The position numbers were made by a program, and so were the translations under genes. 21,986 bases of DNA. It comes from Chitinophagales bacterium. GTDB lineage: Bacteria > Bacteroidota > Bacteroidia > Chitinophagales > UBA2359. This document shows positions 1-7,099 of the stretch, one piece after another (position 1 is the first letter of the stretch; each line of letters begins with the position of its first letter). The notes beneath the pieces were generated by a model. That model did no database searches. It had not been told where the DNA came from and saw only the letters and a list, made by a program, of their open reading frames with translations. The stretch covers positions 1 through 21,986 of the forward strand of contig JAHDDN010000036.1 of NCBI GenBank assembly GCA_020629335.1, read 5' to 3'.

Positions 1-982
1 TTTCAATCATCGCCAATGGCGTTGCTCTTAAAGCAATGGCCATTCTTTCGTGAATCTGGTGATGACAAGCAGAAGCATAATCACCCGCTAAATTCATAGC
101 TAACCAATATTCTTGACCGATCTCCGTATCTAAATCTAACCAAGCCAAATGTCTGGCCTCTTTTGGAAGCGGACAGTTTTCCATGGCCAGTTTAGTGTAA
201 TGTCTGGCAACATTTGCCCCAAATCCTCTCGATCCAGAATGCGATAAAACGGCTAAATATTTCCCAGGCTTGATTCCCCATTCATTTTTCGGATCAGTGA
301 TTTCTGTCACACCAAATTCTACAAAGTGATTTCCACCTCCTGATGAACCTAATTGGCTATAAGCTCTGTCTTTCAATGACTTAACAATCTCTAATTCACT
401 AAATAATGGATCACTCATCACTTCATGATCTTTCGGCTTTTCAAATGCTTCCAAACCAAATTTTGTATTATTCACCAACATCTTTTTCAAATCTTCTCTA
501 CGCTCATCAATCGTTGATTCAGGGAATTCATATATGGTCATACACATTCTACATCCAATATCAACGCCCACTGCATAAGGAATAATGGCGTTTTCAGTCG
601 CCAAAACACCGCCAATCGGCAATCCATATCCTTGATGGGCATCTGGCATCAAGGCCCCTGCACGAGCAACAGGCAATTTCATAGCTGTCGCAATTTGATT
701 CAATGCGCCTTGTTCGATCCCCTCTTTTCCATATATTTTATAAGTCAAGCTATCTTCTCGCAAAGGAATGATATTCTGCACATTAGATGGATTGATCAAT
801 TCTTCTGCTAAAGCTCCATATACCACACTTTCTTGATAATCTGTTGGTGCTTCTAAGATAGTTTTCAATTGGGCTAAAGCGGTTTCTGCTGTCTCAAAAC
901 TAGCTACTGCCTTTAATGCTAATCCAATTGCTGGGCCTTGTTCATATCCTAAAGCAATAATTTGATCTCCTGTAAGTTTCAT
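1..982 (-). CDS. rtcB: RtcB-family RNA ligase, 3' end cut by the window edge
   Basis: The frame is open from the ATG at 982 to base 1 (327 residues; the family usually has roughly 400-480), so the C-terminus is missing. Seen in the translation: DAHQGYGLPIGG at about 114-125, GVDIGCRM at about 139-146 (the metal-binding Cys loop), SSGGGNHFVEFG at about 213-224, and LSHSGSRGFG at about 246-255. These are diagnostic RtcB motifs. Family knowledge: RtcB is a GTP- and Mn-dependent ligase joining 2',3'-cyclic-phosphate or 3'-phosphate ends to 5'-OH ends, as left by stress ribonucleases. The first ~80 residues form a helical extension absent from E. coli RtcB, so this is a paralogous subtype. The histidine that accepts GMP should lie beyond the edge and cannot be checked. 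The gene has its own promoter, shared in sequence with the 707-residue and TerD-like genes. No RtcA or RtcR is visible. Confidence 0.96.
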   Translation of the reverse strand, partial: MKLTGDQIIALGYEQGPAIGLALKAVASFETAETALAQLKTILEAPTDYQESVVYGALAEELINPSNVQNIIPLREDSLTYKIYGKEGIEQGALNQIATAMKLPVARAGALMPDAHQGYGLPIGGVLATENAIIPYAVGVDIGCRMCMTIYEFPESTIDERREDLKKMLVNNTKFGLEAFEKPKDHEVMSDPLFSELEIVKSLKDRAYSQLGSSGGGNHFVEFGVTEITDPKNEWGIKPGKYLAVLSHSGSRGFGANVARHYTKLAMENCPLPKEARHLAWLDLDTEIGQEYWLAMNLAGDYASACHHQIHERMAIALRATPLAMIE

Positions 983-1021
983 GATTTTCGATTTTAATTC
1001 TGTTCTGCATCATTTACAATC

Positions 1022-1058
1022 CAAAGATAAGGGACTACTGCGCAATCTTTTTGCGTAG
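1022..1058 (-). promoter_or_regulatory. Promoter/operator module of rtcB
   Basis: On the minus strand a palindrome CTACGCAA-AAAGA-TTGCGCAG (1038-1058) is followed by a perfect Bacteroidota -7 element TATCTTTG (1022-1029), 40 bases ahead of the ATG. The same arrangement, with TGCGCA at the same distance from the -7 element, stands ahead of the 707-residue gene and the TerD-like gene. The palindrome occupies the region where the -33 element would lie, so it is probably an operator for a dimeric regulator. The regulator is unknown. Confidence 0.75.
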
Positions 1059-1098
1059 TGTTTTTTTTATTTTAAAAAAGCTATTTTTTTATTGATTT

Positions 1099-1331
1099 GG
1101 GCGCATCCCGATTCTTATTTTTCATCGGCCCGTAGGGGCGGACCTATGTGTCCGCCCGCCGATGAAAAATAAGAATCGGGTCGGGCTATTCGCTCTTATG
1201 TGGCTATGCGTCCACTACTACGCTAAGTGCTGCTTGTCTCTTTAAGGAGCCTGCGCATCACTAAGCTACGTAAGCGGTCGCATGAACGCCACATACCGCT
1301 GCTATCCCTTGCGCATTTTTTGAGTAATAAG
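1099..1331 (+). repeat. Structured interspersed repeat, copy 1
   Basis: This is one of three copies of an element of about 220 bp that begins GGGCGCATCCC and ends TTGCGCATTTTTTGAG. It carries a perfect 23-bp hairpin (1107-1129 with 1158-1180) around a core of the GTAGGGGCGGAC type, then a second domain closed by TATGTGGC/GCCACATA with smaller hairpins inside. The sequence of the large hairpin arms differs in every copy. The element fills the gap between rtcB and the 124-residue gene; a 60-codon ORF inside it is not believed to be a gene. Confidence 0.85.
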
Positions 1332-1361
1332 TACTTGGTCTTACTACCTAAGACCAAGTAC
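1331..1361 (-). terminator. Hairpin downstream of the 124-residue gene
   Basis: A perfect 13-bp stem, GTACTTGGTCTTA with TAAGACCAAGTAC, encloses a 5-base loop. It lies 11 bases past the stop codon of the 1372-1746 gene. On the minus strand it is followed by an AT-rich tract without a clean U run. It probably ends the 707/124 transcript. Confidence 0.6.
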
Positions 1362-1371
1362 TTTAAATTTA

Positions 1372-1746
1372 TTATCTCAATTTCTTGGCTTCTTTTCTCA
1401 ATTCTTTAGCAGACTTACCTTCTGTAATTTCTTCAAGTTCTTTTTTATCTGCCGCAATAAGCAACTTTTCTCTTAATAGCTTATTATCTGATTCCAATCT
1501 TGACTTTTCGGCTAATGCTCGCTTAGTGGTAAATATCTCTTCTACAATCTTAAGCTGCTCAGAAATTTTGCTGTTACCATTTCGTTTAATTAATCCCTTT
1601 GATTTGGTATTACTATCTGATAAATTCATATACAAGGCGTCTAATTCATCATCTGATAAGCTACAAACTTGTTCAAGGTTTAATTGGCCTTTAGTCGTTG
1701 GAAACCTCCATTTTCCTAATAGCGCTTTTAGAAATAAATTTTTCAT
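1372..1746 (-). CDS. Small helical protein resembling a phage protein family
   Basis: It has 124 residues. The N-terminus carries GKWRFPTTKG (about 11-20), then LEQVCSLSDDELDAL, a linker, and a long charged coiled-coil C-terminus ending in ELRKEAKKLR. From memory, this layout (a K-[WY]-RF-x-[ST]-x-[KR]-G start, a sentence about 'leading to the partition' of short helices, then a coiled coil) matches a family of small phage and prophage proteins of unknown function; I could not search. The start at 1746 lies 56 bases inside the end of the 707-residue gene in another frame. The GKWRF segment needs this start, so the overlap looks real and suggests translational coupling and a shared job. A hairpin follows the stop. 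Function unknown. Confidence 0.75.
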   Translation of the reverse strand: MKNLFLKALLGKWRFPTTKGQLNLEQVCSLSDDELDALYMNLSDSNTKSKGLIKRNGNSKISEQLKIVEEIFTTKRALAEKSRLESDNKLLREKLLIAADKKELEEITEGKSAKELRKEAKKLR

Positions 1747-3814
1747 TTGTATTAAATTTTAAGTTGTAAGGTCTGTTATCGACCTTGATTAATAAATTAT
1801 TATTCTGAGTTGATGAGAAGCCAAGCCCTGACAATTGATTATTAGTATGGGCTACTCTCATCTTATCACCAAGCGCCTCAAAAACTTTTCTATGTGGGTT
1901 TAAGTCACCTTTTAAGAATTCATTGTAAAAGCTCCTTGGATTATCTGGATTCACACAATCTTGGAGTAAAAAGAAGTAATGTAAATTACCTTTACCATAA
2001 TCCCAATAATTAGGCGATAACATAACGCTTGATACTTCTGCATACTGTTGTGTATTTAGTCCCCAAATTTCTTTAGATGATTGCTCTGATCTAAAGGCGC
2101 CTTGAATACTTATTTTGCCATCCTTAACTGTGATAGTTGCTACATCTACTTTACCTGATACGGGCCTATCATAATTAAAGGTGTACACCTCACCATTAAA
2201 TTCTATTTCTGCCACAAAGCCTTTAGAGTTTCTTGCTTTATATTGATGAACCCATAACTTTATCTCTGTATTGGCATTAGCTAAATTCTTCCAAGTAATA
2301 TTTTCAACGGCGATTTTACCACCTGGTCGAGTATTGTCTACATCTAATTGACCAGTAAATCTACTCCTTAGCCTACTTTTGCCTCCCTTTGCATTGTACT
2401 TGGTATTGTATCCAATCTTATGACCATTAGACTCCCTTGCCCATGCATCTAAATCTGATTCGTCGCCAATGTTATCAATGTTCCAAGCAAGCCTAAAATT
2501 CAAATCACCGCTTACATCACCACCTGCCATTTTAACAGCCTCTTTAATGGCAGAATCAGCAAAGCCTCCATTATATGACCATCTAAAGCCATTGTCCCAT
2601 TTAACTAATGAGGATGCACTTAAATCTGATTGAGACAAGAGTGAAACTAAATTAGGCTGATGTTTATTCTCAAATAAGACCTCCACCTTCTTGCTATTTG
2701 GCAAAACATCACTAATAAACTCTTCAACATTTAATTCAGTAACATTTTTATTAGGAGATAAGGAAGCATTGCCATTGCCAAGTAAATCAAAAGGTGTTTT
2801 CATACGTTGTTGTGCATCACCAGAAGCCCATAAAACATTCTTAATATCAATGTCTTCCAATTGAGCATAACGTGTATCAAGACTATTCAATAAACCTAGT
2901 TCAGTGACCGTTTTTAAAGCTGCGTCTTTCATGAACTTGGTGTAGATTGCTTTTGGCCTTTTATAGTTGCTTGGAGCGACTACACTTTCGTATTTCTTAA
3001 CTGCAATTTCTAAGTCTATACCTTCACTTAGATTAGTAAGCAAAGTTCCTATTGCTGAATTTCTAATGGCCCCTAATCTACCCGAATTTACTGCCGTCAA
3101 CCAACAAAACAATTCTGGTTTATCATGCACCAAATATTCTGCTTGTAGTTTCCTAAATTCTTTTAGTCTTTTTAAATGTTCTTCTCCTCTATACAAAACC
3201 TTATCTTCTATTAATTCAATCACTATTTCAACTGATTCAGTTGTTAGCTCATCAAAAGATCTTTTTAGCAAATCTTTAGATTGACGAACTATCGATCTTC
3301 TTTCGACAACATTTGAAACAATAAAAGAGTGAGAGAACTCATAATAAAAATGGTGAAAGGTTTTACCAAATTTGGGACATTTTTCTTTAGTTTGTGAGTA
3401 GCTACCATCTAAATTTTTAACGACTCTAAACTCATTTATAGCAATGCTTTTATCCTTCCCGACTATTTCTGAAATTAAAAATTGATCTTTAATTTTGGCA
3501 TTCAAAACAAACTCGTTTAGCTTATCACAAACAATCTGATATCCGTCCTCCGCTTTTACATCCCAAATAGAATGCATTTCATTATTGATGATGGCAACGA
3601 TCCCGCCACATGCTTTGATCCAGCTTTTATCAGCGTTGCAGGTATGGGTGGTTTCTGTTACATAAATTGGATCATCCTCTGGACGAAACGAATTAATGTA
3701 TTTATTCCAAAGCTCATCCCTTTCTATATCAACTATAAATAAAAGCTGGTCGCTTTTTTTGATTAAGTAGTCAAGCCTTTTTTGAATGACTTTTTTAAAT
3801 TTTAAAAAACTCAT
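1691..3814 (-). CDS. Conserved 707-residue protein of phage-like family with a YfaP/DUF2135-like segment
   Basis: Function unknown. Visible parts: an N-terminal region with HTCNADKSWIKACG (57-70) followed by GIVAI and SIWDV; a helical region with LYRGEEH (207-213), RNSAIGTLLTNLSEG (251-265) and APSNYKRPKA (280-289); FRWSYNGGFADS (410-421); then a beta-rich segment containing SDLDAWAR (453-460) and GQLDVDNTRPGG (488-499), like the YfaP/DUF2135 type; and a C-terminal part with GLGFSSTQ (663-670). I recall large homologues with this motif order in phages and in chromosomal genes. In those homologues the N-terminal motif usually has more cysteines; here it is HTCN..C, so a metal site may be degraded. 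No signal peptide. It has its own copy of the shared operator/promoter and overlaps the 124-residue gene. Confidence 0.85.
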   Translation of the reverse strand: MSFLKFKKVIQKRLDYLIKKSDQLLFIVDIERDELWNKYINSFRPEDDPIYVTETTHTCNADKSWIKACGGIVAIINNEMHSIWDVKAEDGYQIVCDKLNEFVLNAKIKDQFLISEIVGKDKSIAINEFRVVKNLDGSYSQTKEKCPKFGKTFHHFYYEFSHSFIVSNVVERRSIVRQSKDLLKRSFDELTTESVEIVIELIEDKVLYRGEEHLKRLKEFRKLQAEYLVHDKPELFCWLTAVNSGRLGAIRNSAIGTLLTNLSEGIDLEIAVKKYESVVAPSNYKRPKAIYTKFMKDAALKTVTELGLLNSLDTRYAQLEDIDIKNVLWASGDAQQRMKTPFDLLGNGNASLSPNKNVTELNVEEFISDVLPNSKKVEVLFENKHQPNLVSLLSQSDLSASSLVKWDNGFRWSYNGGFADSAIKEAVKMAGGDVSGDLNFRLAWNIDNIGDESDLDAWARESNGHKIGYNTKYNAKGGKSRLRSRFTGQLDVDNTRPGGKIAVENITWKNLANANTEIKLWVHQYKARNSKGFVAEIEFNGEVYTFNYDRPVSGKVDVATITVKDGKISIQGAFRSEQSSKEIWGLNTQQYAEVSSVMLSPNYWDYGKGNLHYFFLLQDCVNPDNPRSFYNEFLKGDLNPHRKVFEALGDKMRVAHTNNQLSGLGFSSTQNNNLLIKVDNRPYNLKFNTNEKFISKSAIRKMEVSND

Positions 3815-3859
3815 AGTATTTATTTTTTCTTCTAAAAATTATTATTTCCGTTGACATCA

Positions 3860-3896
3860 CAAAGATGAAATACATGTGCGCAGTCTTTTTGCGTAG
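3860..3896 (-). promoter_or_regulatory. Promoter/operator module of the 707-residue gene
   Basis: The palindrome CTACGCAA-AAAGAC-TGCGCA (3877-3896) and the -7-like element CATCTTTG (3860-3867) lie 46 bases ahead of the ATG. The block running from the palindrome through TTTCATCTTTGTGATGTC and on to AACGGAA is nearly identical to the block ahead of the TerD-like gene (6710-6760), and the palindrome and spacing match those ahead of rtcB. Confidence 0.75.
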
Positions 3897-3926
3897 CACT
3901 TTATTATTTAAAAAAAAACGGAAATC

Positions 3927-3967
3927 ACACTCCCTAAAGTTAAGGTTTGAAAGAAGGAAGAGAGTGT
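3927..3967 (-). ncRNA. Hairpin module C of the intergenic RNA array
   Basis: On the minus strand ACACTC pairs with GAGTGT around a 29-base loop that begins with TCTTCCTTCTTT. The same pyrimidine motif, CTTCCTTCT or TTTCCTTCTTT, directly follows the 5' stem arm in modules A and B. This module sits just before the promoter of the 707-residue gene and could be the end of the preceding transcript. The 6-bp stem is weak alone. Confidence 0.35.
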
Positions 3968-4018
3968 TAGGCCGTTCTTTATTTTAGGGTTAAAATTAGG
4001 GTAAAGGTAATTATGATT

Positions 4019-4076
4019 ATTGCTTAGAGGATTCGAACCCCTTGCCTAAAGGCTGCCATATTGAGAAGTAAACAAT
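4019..4076 (-). ncRNA. Minimal tRNA-like element (module D)
   Basis: On the minus strand, a 7-bp acceptor-like stem ATTGTTT/AAGCAAT (4070-4076 with 4019-4025, one G-U pair) encloses a canonical 5-bp T-arm, AGGGG-TTCGAAT-CCTCT (4026-4042). Only 27 bases separate the 5' arm from the T-arm, enough for one hairpin (GCC-TTTA-GGC) in place of the D and anticodon arms. There is no anticodon arm and no encoded CCA. This is not a normal tRNA. It could be a tRNA mimic, a decayed tRNA, or an integration-site remnant. It is read in the same direction as the flanking genes. Confidence 0.5.
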
Positions 4077-4106
4077 CATTTGTCCTTTTTATATAATCAG
4101 GTAAAT

Positions 4107-4168
4107 AAAGCTATTGTATGAACCAAACCAAAGTCAGGATTTGAACCTGCAAAGAAGGAAATAGCTTT
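4107..4168 (-). ncRNA. T-arm-bearing hairpin module B
   Basis: On the minus strand a 9-bp stem, AAAGCTATT/AATAGCTTT (4160-4168 with 4107-4115), is followed by TCCTTCTTT and a T-arm-like hairpin CAGG-TTCAAAT-CCTG within 4133-4150. This is the second T-arm motif within 120 bases, on the same strand. An alternative fold pairs CAGGATT, just upstream, with AATCCTG, so the RNA may switch between two structures. Confidence 0.45.
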
Positions 4169-4217
4169 TAATCCTGCTTGGGGTTTTTACATTTCAATAA
4201 TTAATCATACCACTATG

Positions 4218-4388
4218 CCCACGAATAGAATTCGTGGGTTACCATATCAGAATATAGCTGAAGCTATATATTTTATACGATTGTTGATTATGATAACCGC
4301 CTTTAGGCGGTGTTAGATATGGTAGCGTCGGAATTTATTCCGACGATAGCAAAAATGCGAAGCATAGTAAAGCTATGCGAGTATTTTT
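4218..4388 (-). ncRNA. Cluster of five hairpins, one set forming a three-way junction
   Basis: Successive perfect or near-perfect stems: CCCACGAAT/ATTCGTGGG (4218-4238); ACCATATC/GATATGGT (4241-4248 with 4316-4323), closing a junction that contains ATATAGCT/AGCTATAT (4252-4269) and ACCGCC/GGCGGT (4296-4311); CGTCGGAA/TTCCGACG (4326-4345); and GCATAG/CTATGC (4362-4378) extended by AAAAAT/ATTTTT. Such density argues for a structured RNA or a nest of REP-like palindromes. The strand is assumed from the neighbours. Confidence 0.5.
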
Positions 4389-4431
4389 GTAACGCAGAGA
4401 TTGTTCATTTTTATAAGTAAAAAGGGTAAGC

Positions 4432-4475
4432 GGTGACACTGGAGAACCTAAATCTGTGTAGAAGGAAGTGTCACC
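4432..4475 (-). ncRNA. Hairpin module A after the TerD-like gene
   Basis: A perfect 9-bp stem GGTGACACT/AGTGTCACC closes a 26-base loop that starts with TCCTTCT. It begins 15 bases past the stop of the TerD-like gene and has a run of five T residues 9 bases after the stem. It may be a terminator or 3' element. The loop motif shared with modules B and C suggests a related RNA. Confidence 0.45.
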
Positions 4476-4489
4476 TAGTCCCCGTTTTT

Positions 4490-6658
4490 TTATATCAACT
4501 CGCTCAAGATCGTTTCGACCTCTGTTGCGTTATAAGTACAATCTTTATAGCCGAAGCTGATATCAGCTTCCTCTTTCGTATTCACCATCCTTGCTTGACG
4601 GGCGATGGTATGATAAGTAGACAATTCTAATAAAGTAGGCTTGGTCTCAATGAATTTACTGATTTGCTCACAAATCAAGGAGACATTCGCATAGGAGCCT
4701 TCTACATTATTGTGCATCACGGCACCTGCTACAAATAAATCCGTATTGATAATCTCCTTTGATGCAATATCTACAATCAATGGAATTGCGTAAGCACCCT
4801 TGCCATTCAAATCAAATTTGTTCGCGACGGTCTTGATATCAAAGGTATTGATATTAGCACTGGTCTTTTCTCTCATCATCCAACCAGCATGACAATCCAT
4901 ATCTATGAAGTCATTACCAGAGTATTTGTAAACTTGTACTGCTAAATAGCGTACCTCTTCTTTCAATGCTCTCATAGAAATATCTATGAATTCTGCGGCT
5001 CCCATAGGCGCAGATTGTATATCACCTGAGTGAACAATTCCATCTGATTTCAAATTAGTATAACTCACATGGCCTACATACTTAAAATCCTTATCAAACT
5101 GCATCACTGACAAATCTAAGTCTGTTCTTCTATCACTTTCTTTCCAGTAAATGAACAAGCGCAATACCTTAGTAAAATCTACCGCTATTCTCGAACCTAT
5201 ACCGACAGTTATGATACCATCAGACGCTTTTCTTTGTTTTAATGGGACGGTAAAATTACTTAAATTACCATCTATCCAGACCTTTTGATCTTTCCATGTT
5301 TCTTTAGCTGCAATGTTGTTGTAAATAACTTCTTCTAATACTTCCAATACATCATAAATCGTCTTTTGTTTTAATGCGCCTTTAGCATTATTAGGCATCA
5401 CTTTGATCTTACCTTTCTTATTCACTATCGTTCTATACTCCTCCTCATTGATGGTTTGGAAATACTTCTTCAATACTAAAGCATTTTTCAATTGCATTTG
5501 CGCAGCGACTTTTCTGAAAGAGAAAATTACATCATCTGCCAAAGTTGGGAATTTTCTCAATACCTCATGTAATTTTCTCGCGTAAACGCCTGGTTTTTCT
5601 TCCAAGTGCAATAATAAATTATCCAAGTCTTTCTTCGCTAAGTATTTTTCTGTCTTAGAGTTATAAGTTTCTAATTTGCTATTTCTTAAAGCATCAAATA
5701 CCTTCGCTGTTCTTGGGAATTGTGCAGCGTATTCACCTGGGTGAATATATCTACCCAATTCTAACCACAAACCTTTATACTTCTTAACATCCTCCACTAA
5801 TGAAGGAGATTCTTCCAATACACTCAAGACCATTCGTCTCGCCTTTCTATTCAATTTTGGAAACTTAATCTTTTCTGAAAGGCTAATATCCGTATCTGTA
5901 ACAGCCGCAAACATTCTCAATAAATCAGTGCCCGTTCGAGCTAATTGAGTAATGGCTTTATGCTTGTTTTCTTTCCAGAAGTAGTGCATCACTAAAGCTT
6001 GCGTCTCCTTGAAAACGATTTCACTTGGCTCTAAAACTTCCGCACCAAAGAATTCTAACAAACGATACAAATCTTCATGTAATTCTTCCTTGATAGCAGA
6101 CTTGCTATAGACCAATCTTTGTAAGTACAATTTTAAAGCGTCCACCATTTCTTCCTCATCAACTATTCTTAAGCCGATCCACTCTGTATGCGTATCTCCT
6201 TTCTTCCACTTATTTTGCTCCGCTGCTAAATCGTATAAATCCTTCGACTGCATTTGCGTAATTGGGTCCGCTCCAAAATCATTCACATCAAATAAAAACT
6301 GTGGTACTTTCACACCATTACTTAACTCAACCGATTTATCAAACAAACCGATCTTATTACCGATGAATCCCATCACTCTTTTGATAAAGTAAGTATCATC
6401 ATCTGGTACACTTTCAGGGAAGCTTTTGAAGAGTGGGATATAAGTTACATCGCCTCCACGCTTAGTTGACAATACCCCCATTAAGTGCTTGTAATTCAAT
6501 AAGAAAGACGGAGACATACTATCCAATGCTTCTACATTAGTAATGCGGTATCCCATACGAGCTAACTCTGCAATAAAGGTGGCTTTTTGCTTGGCATTTA
6601 AGCCTTTGCCTTTAGCAGTACCTATTAAGTTGAGTCTGTTGATTGCTATTGTTTTCAT
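4490..6658 (-). CDS. TerD-domain protein, MXAN_6230/SCO0854-like, lacking RING cysteines
   Basis: The likely start is the ATG at 6658; a frame open to a TTG at 6667 adds three residues and is less likely. The protein has 722 residues. The N-terminus includes YIPLFKSFPESVPDD (about 73-87) and a helical middle with RTGTDLLRMF (about 241-250) and IHPGEYAAQFPRTAKVF (about 305-321). The C-terminal TerD-like domain has RTDLDLSVMQFD (about 511-522), VSYTNL and IVHSGDIQSAP (about 541-551). From memory this order matches the MXAN_6230/SCO0854 family. The segment where those proteins carry a RING zinc finger (about 115-140 here) has no cysteines. Family knowledge: TerD-like domains bind Ca2+ and belong to tellurite/stress-response systems. 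It shares its promoter module with rtcB and the 707-residue gene. Its biochemical role is unknown. Confidence 0.88.
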   Translation of the reverse strand: MKTIAINRLNLIGTAKGKGLNAKQKATFIAELARMGYRITNVEALDSMSPSFLLNYKHLMGVLSTKRGGDVTYIPLFKSFPESVPDDDTYFIKRVMGFIGNKIGLFDKSVELSNGVKVPQFLFDVNDFGADPITQMQSKDLYDLAAEQNKWKKGDTHTEWIGLRIVDEEEMVDALKLYLQRLVYSKSAIKEELHEDLYRLLEFFGAEVLEPSEIVFKETQALVMHYFWKENKHKAITQLARTGTDLLRMFAAVTDTDISLSEKIKFPKLNRKARRMVLSVLEESPSLVEDVKKYKGLWLELGRYIHPGEYAAQFPRTAKVFDALRNSKLETYNSKTEKYLAKKDLDNLLLHLEEKPGVYARKLHEVLRKFPTLADDVIFSFRKVAAQMQLKNALVLKKYFQTINEEEYRTIVNKKGKIKVMPNNAKGALKQKTIYDVLEVLEEVIYNNIAAKETWKDQKVWIDGNLSNFTVPLKQRKASDGIITVGIGSRIAVDFTKVLRLFIYWKESDRRTDLDLSVMQFDKDFKYVGHVSYTNLKSDGIVHSGDIQSAPMGAAEFIDISMRALKEEVRYLAVQVYKYSGNDFIDMDCHAGWMMREKTSANINTFDIKTVANKFDLNGKGAYAIPLIVDIASKEIINTDLFVAGAVMHNNVEGSYANVSLICEQISKFIETKPTLLELSTYHTIARQARMVNTKEEADISFGYKDCTYNATEVETILSELI

Positions 6659-6722
6659 CTTTTTCAATTTTTAAAACTCGTTTAAAGTTTTGTTTTTATC
6701 ACGATTACTTCCGTTGACATCA

Positions 6723-6759
6723 CAAAGATGAAATGCAAGTGCGCAGTCTTTTTGCGTAG
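6723..6759 (-). promoter_or_regulatory. Promoter/operator module of the TerD-like gene
   Basis: The palindrome CTACGCAA-AAAGAC-TGCGCA (6740-6759) and the -7-like CATCTTTG (6723-6730) lie 65 bases ahead of the ATG at 6658. The distance between TGCGCA and the -7 element is the same as in the two sister modules. Identity with the 707-residue module extends about 55 bases, well beyond the palindrome. Confidence 0.75.
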
Positions 6760-6791
6760 TTTATTTTTAGGTCTAAATTTTTGTTTTTTTA

Positions 6792-7021
6792 GGGCGCATC
6801 CCATTATTTTTTTGGCCAGAGGGCGGACACATAGGTCCGCCCCTACATGGGCTGGCCAAAAAAATAATGGGTCAGGCTATCCGCTCTTATGTGGCTACTC
6901 AGCAGCTACTACGCTAAGGTATCCTTGTCTCTAAGGAGCCTGCGGCTACCTAAGCTTCGTAAGCTACTTCCTGACGCCACATACCGCTTCTATCCTTTGC
7001 GCATTTTTTGAGTAATGAGTA
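6792..7021 (+). repeat. Structured interspersed repeat, copy 2
   Basis: Same frame and orientation as copy 1: GGGCGCATCCC at the left end, GGGTCAGGCTATCCGCTC after the first hairpin, and TTTGCGCATTTTTTGAG at the right end. Its perfect 20-bp hairpin arms (6800-6819 with 6852-6871) share no sequence with copy 1 beyond the flanking CCC/GGG. The GGGCGGAC-type core in the loop is inverted relative to copy 1. Together with the promoter it fills the gap between 6659 and 7099; nothing else is visible there. Confidence 0.85.
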
Positions 7022-7099
7022 GATTCAACACCCTTCAGATAATTATGATTAGGATTAAGTGAAATAATAGCTTATTTTTGTTTAACACAATTATTTATC

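Noticed and set aside
1227..1409. 60-codon ORF at the end of repeat copy 1
   Set aside because: Lies over the repeat, the terminator hairpin and the end of the 124-residue gene on the other strand.
4019..4168. Ordinary tRNA genes on the minus strand
   Set aside because: T-arms are good, but there is no room for both D and anticodon arms, no anticodon loop and no CCA, so they were reported as tRNA-like only.
4201..4400. CRISPR array
   Set aside because: The palindromes differ in sequence and spacing; there is no repeated unit with unique spacers.
4490..6658. Ro60/TROVE protein next to RtcB
   Set aside because: The context suggested it, but the C-terminus is TerD-like (DLDLS, HSGD) and no vWA MIDAS motif is present.
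6728..6934. 68-codon ORF over the TerD promoter and repeat copy 2
   Set aside because: It starts inside the shared promoter module and runs through the structured repeat; its translation has the character of palindromic non-coding DNA.
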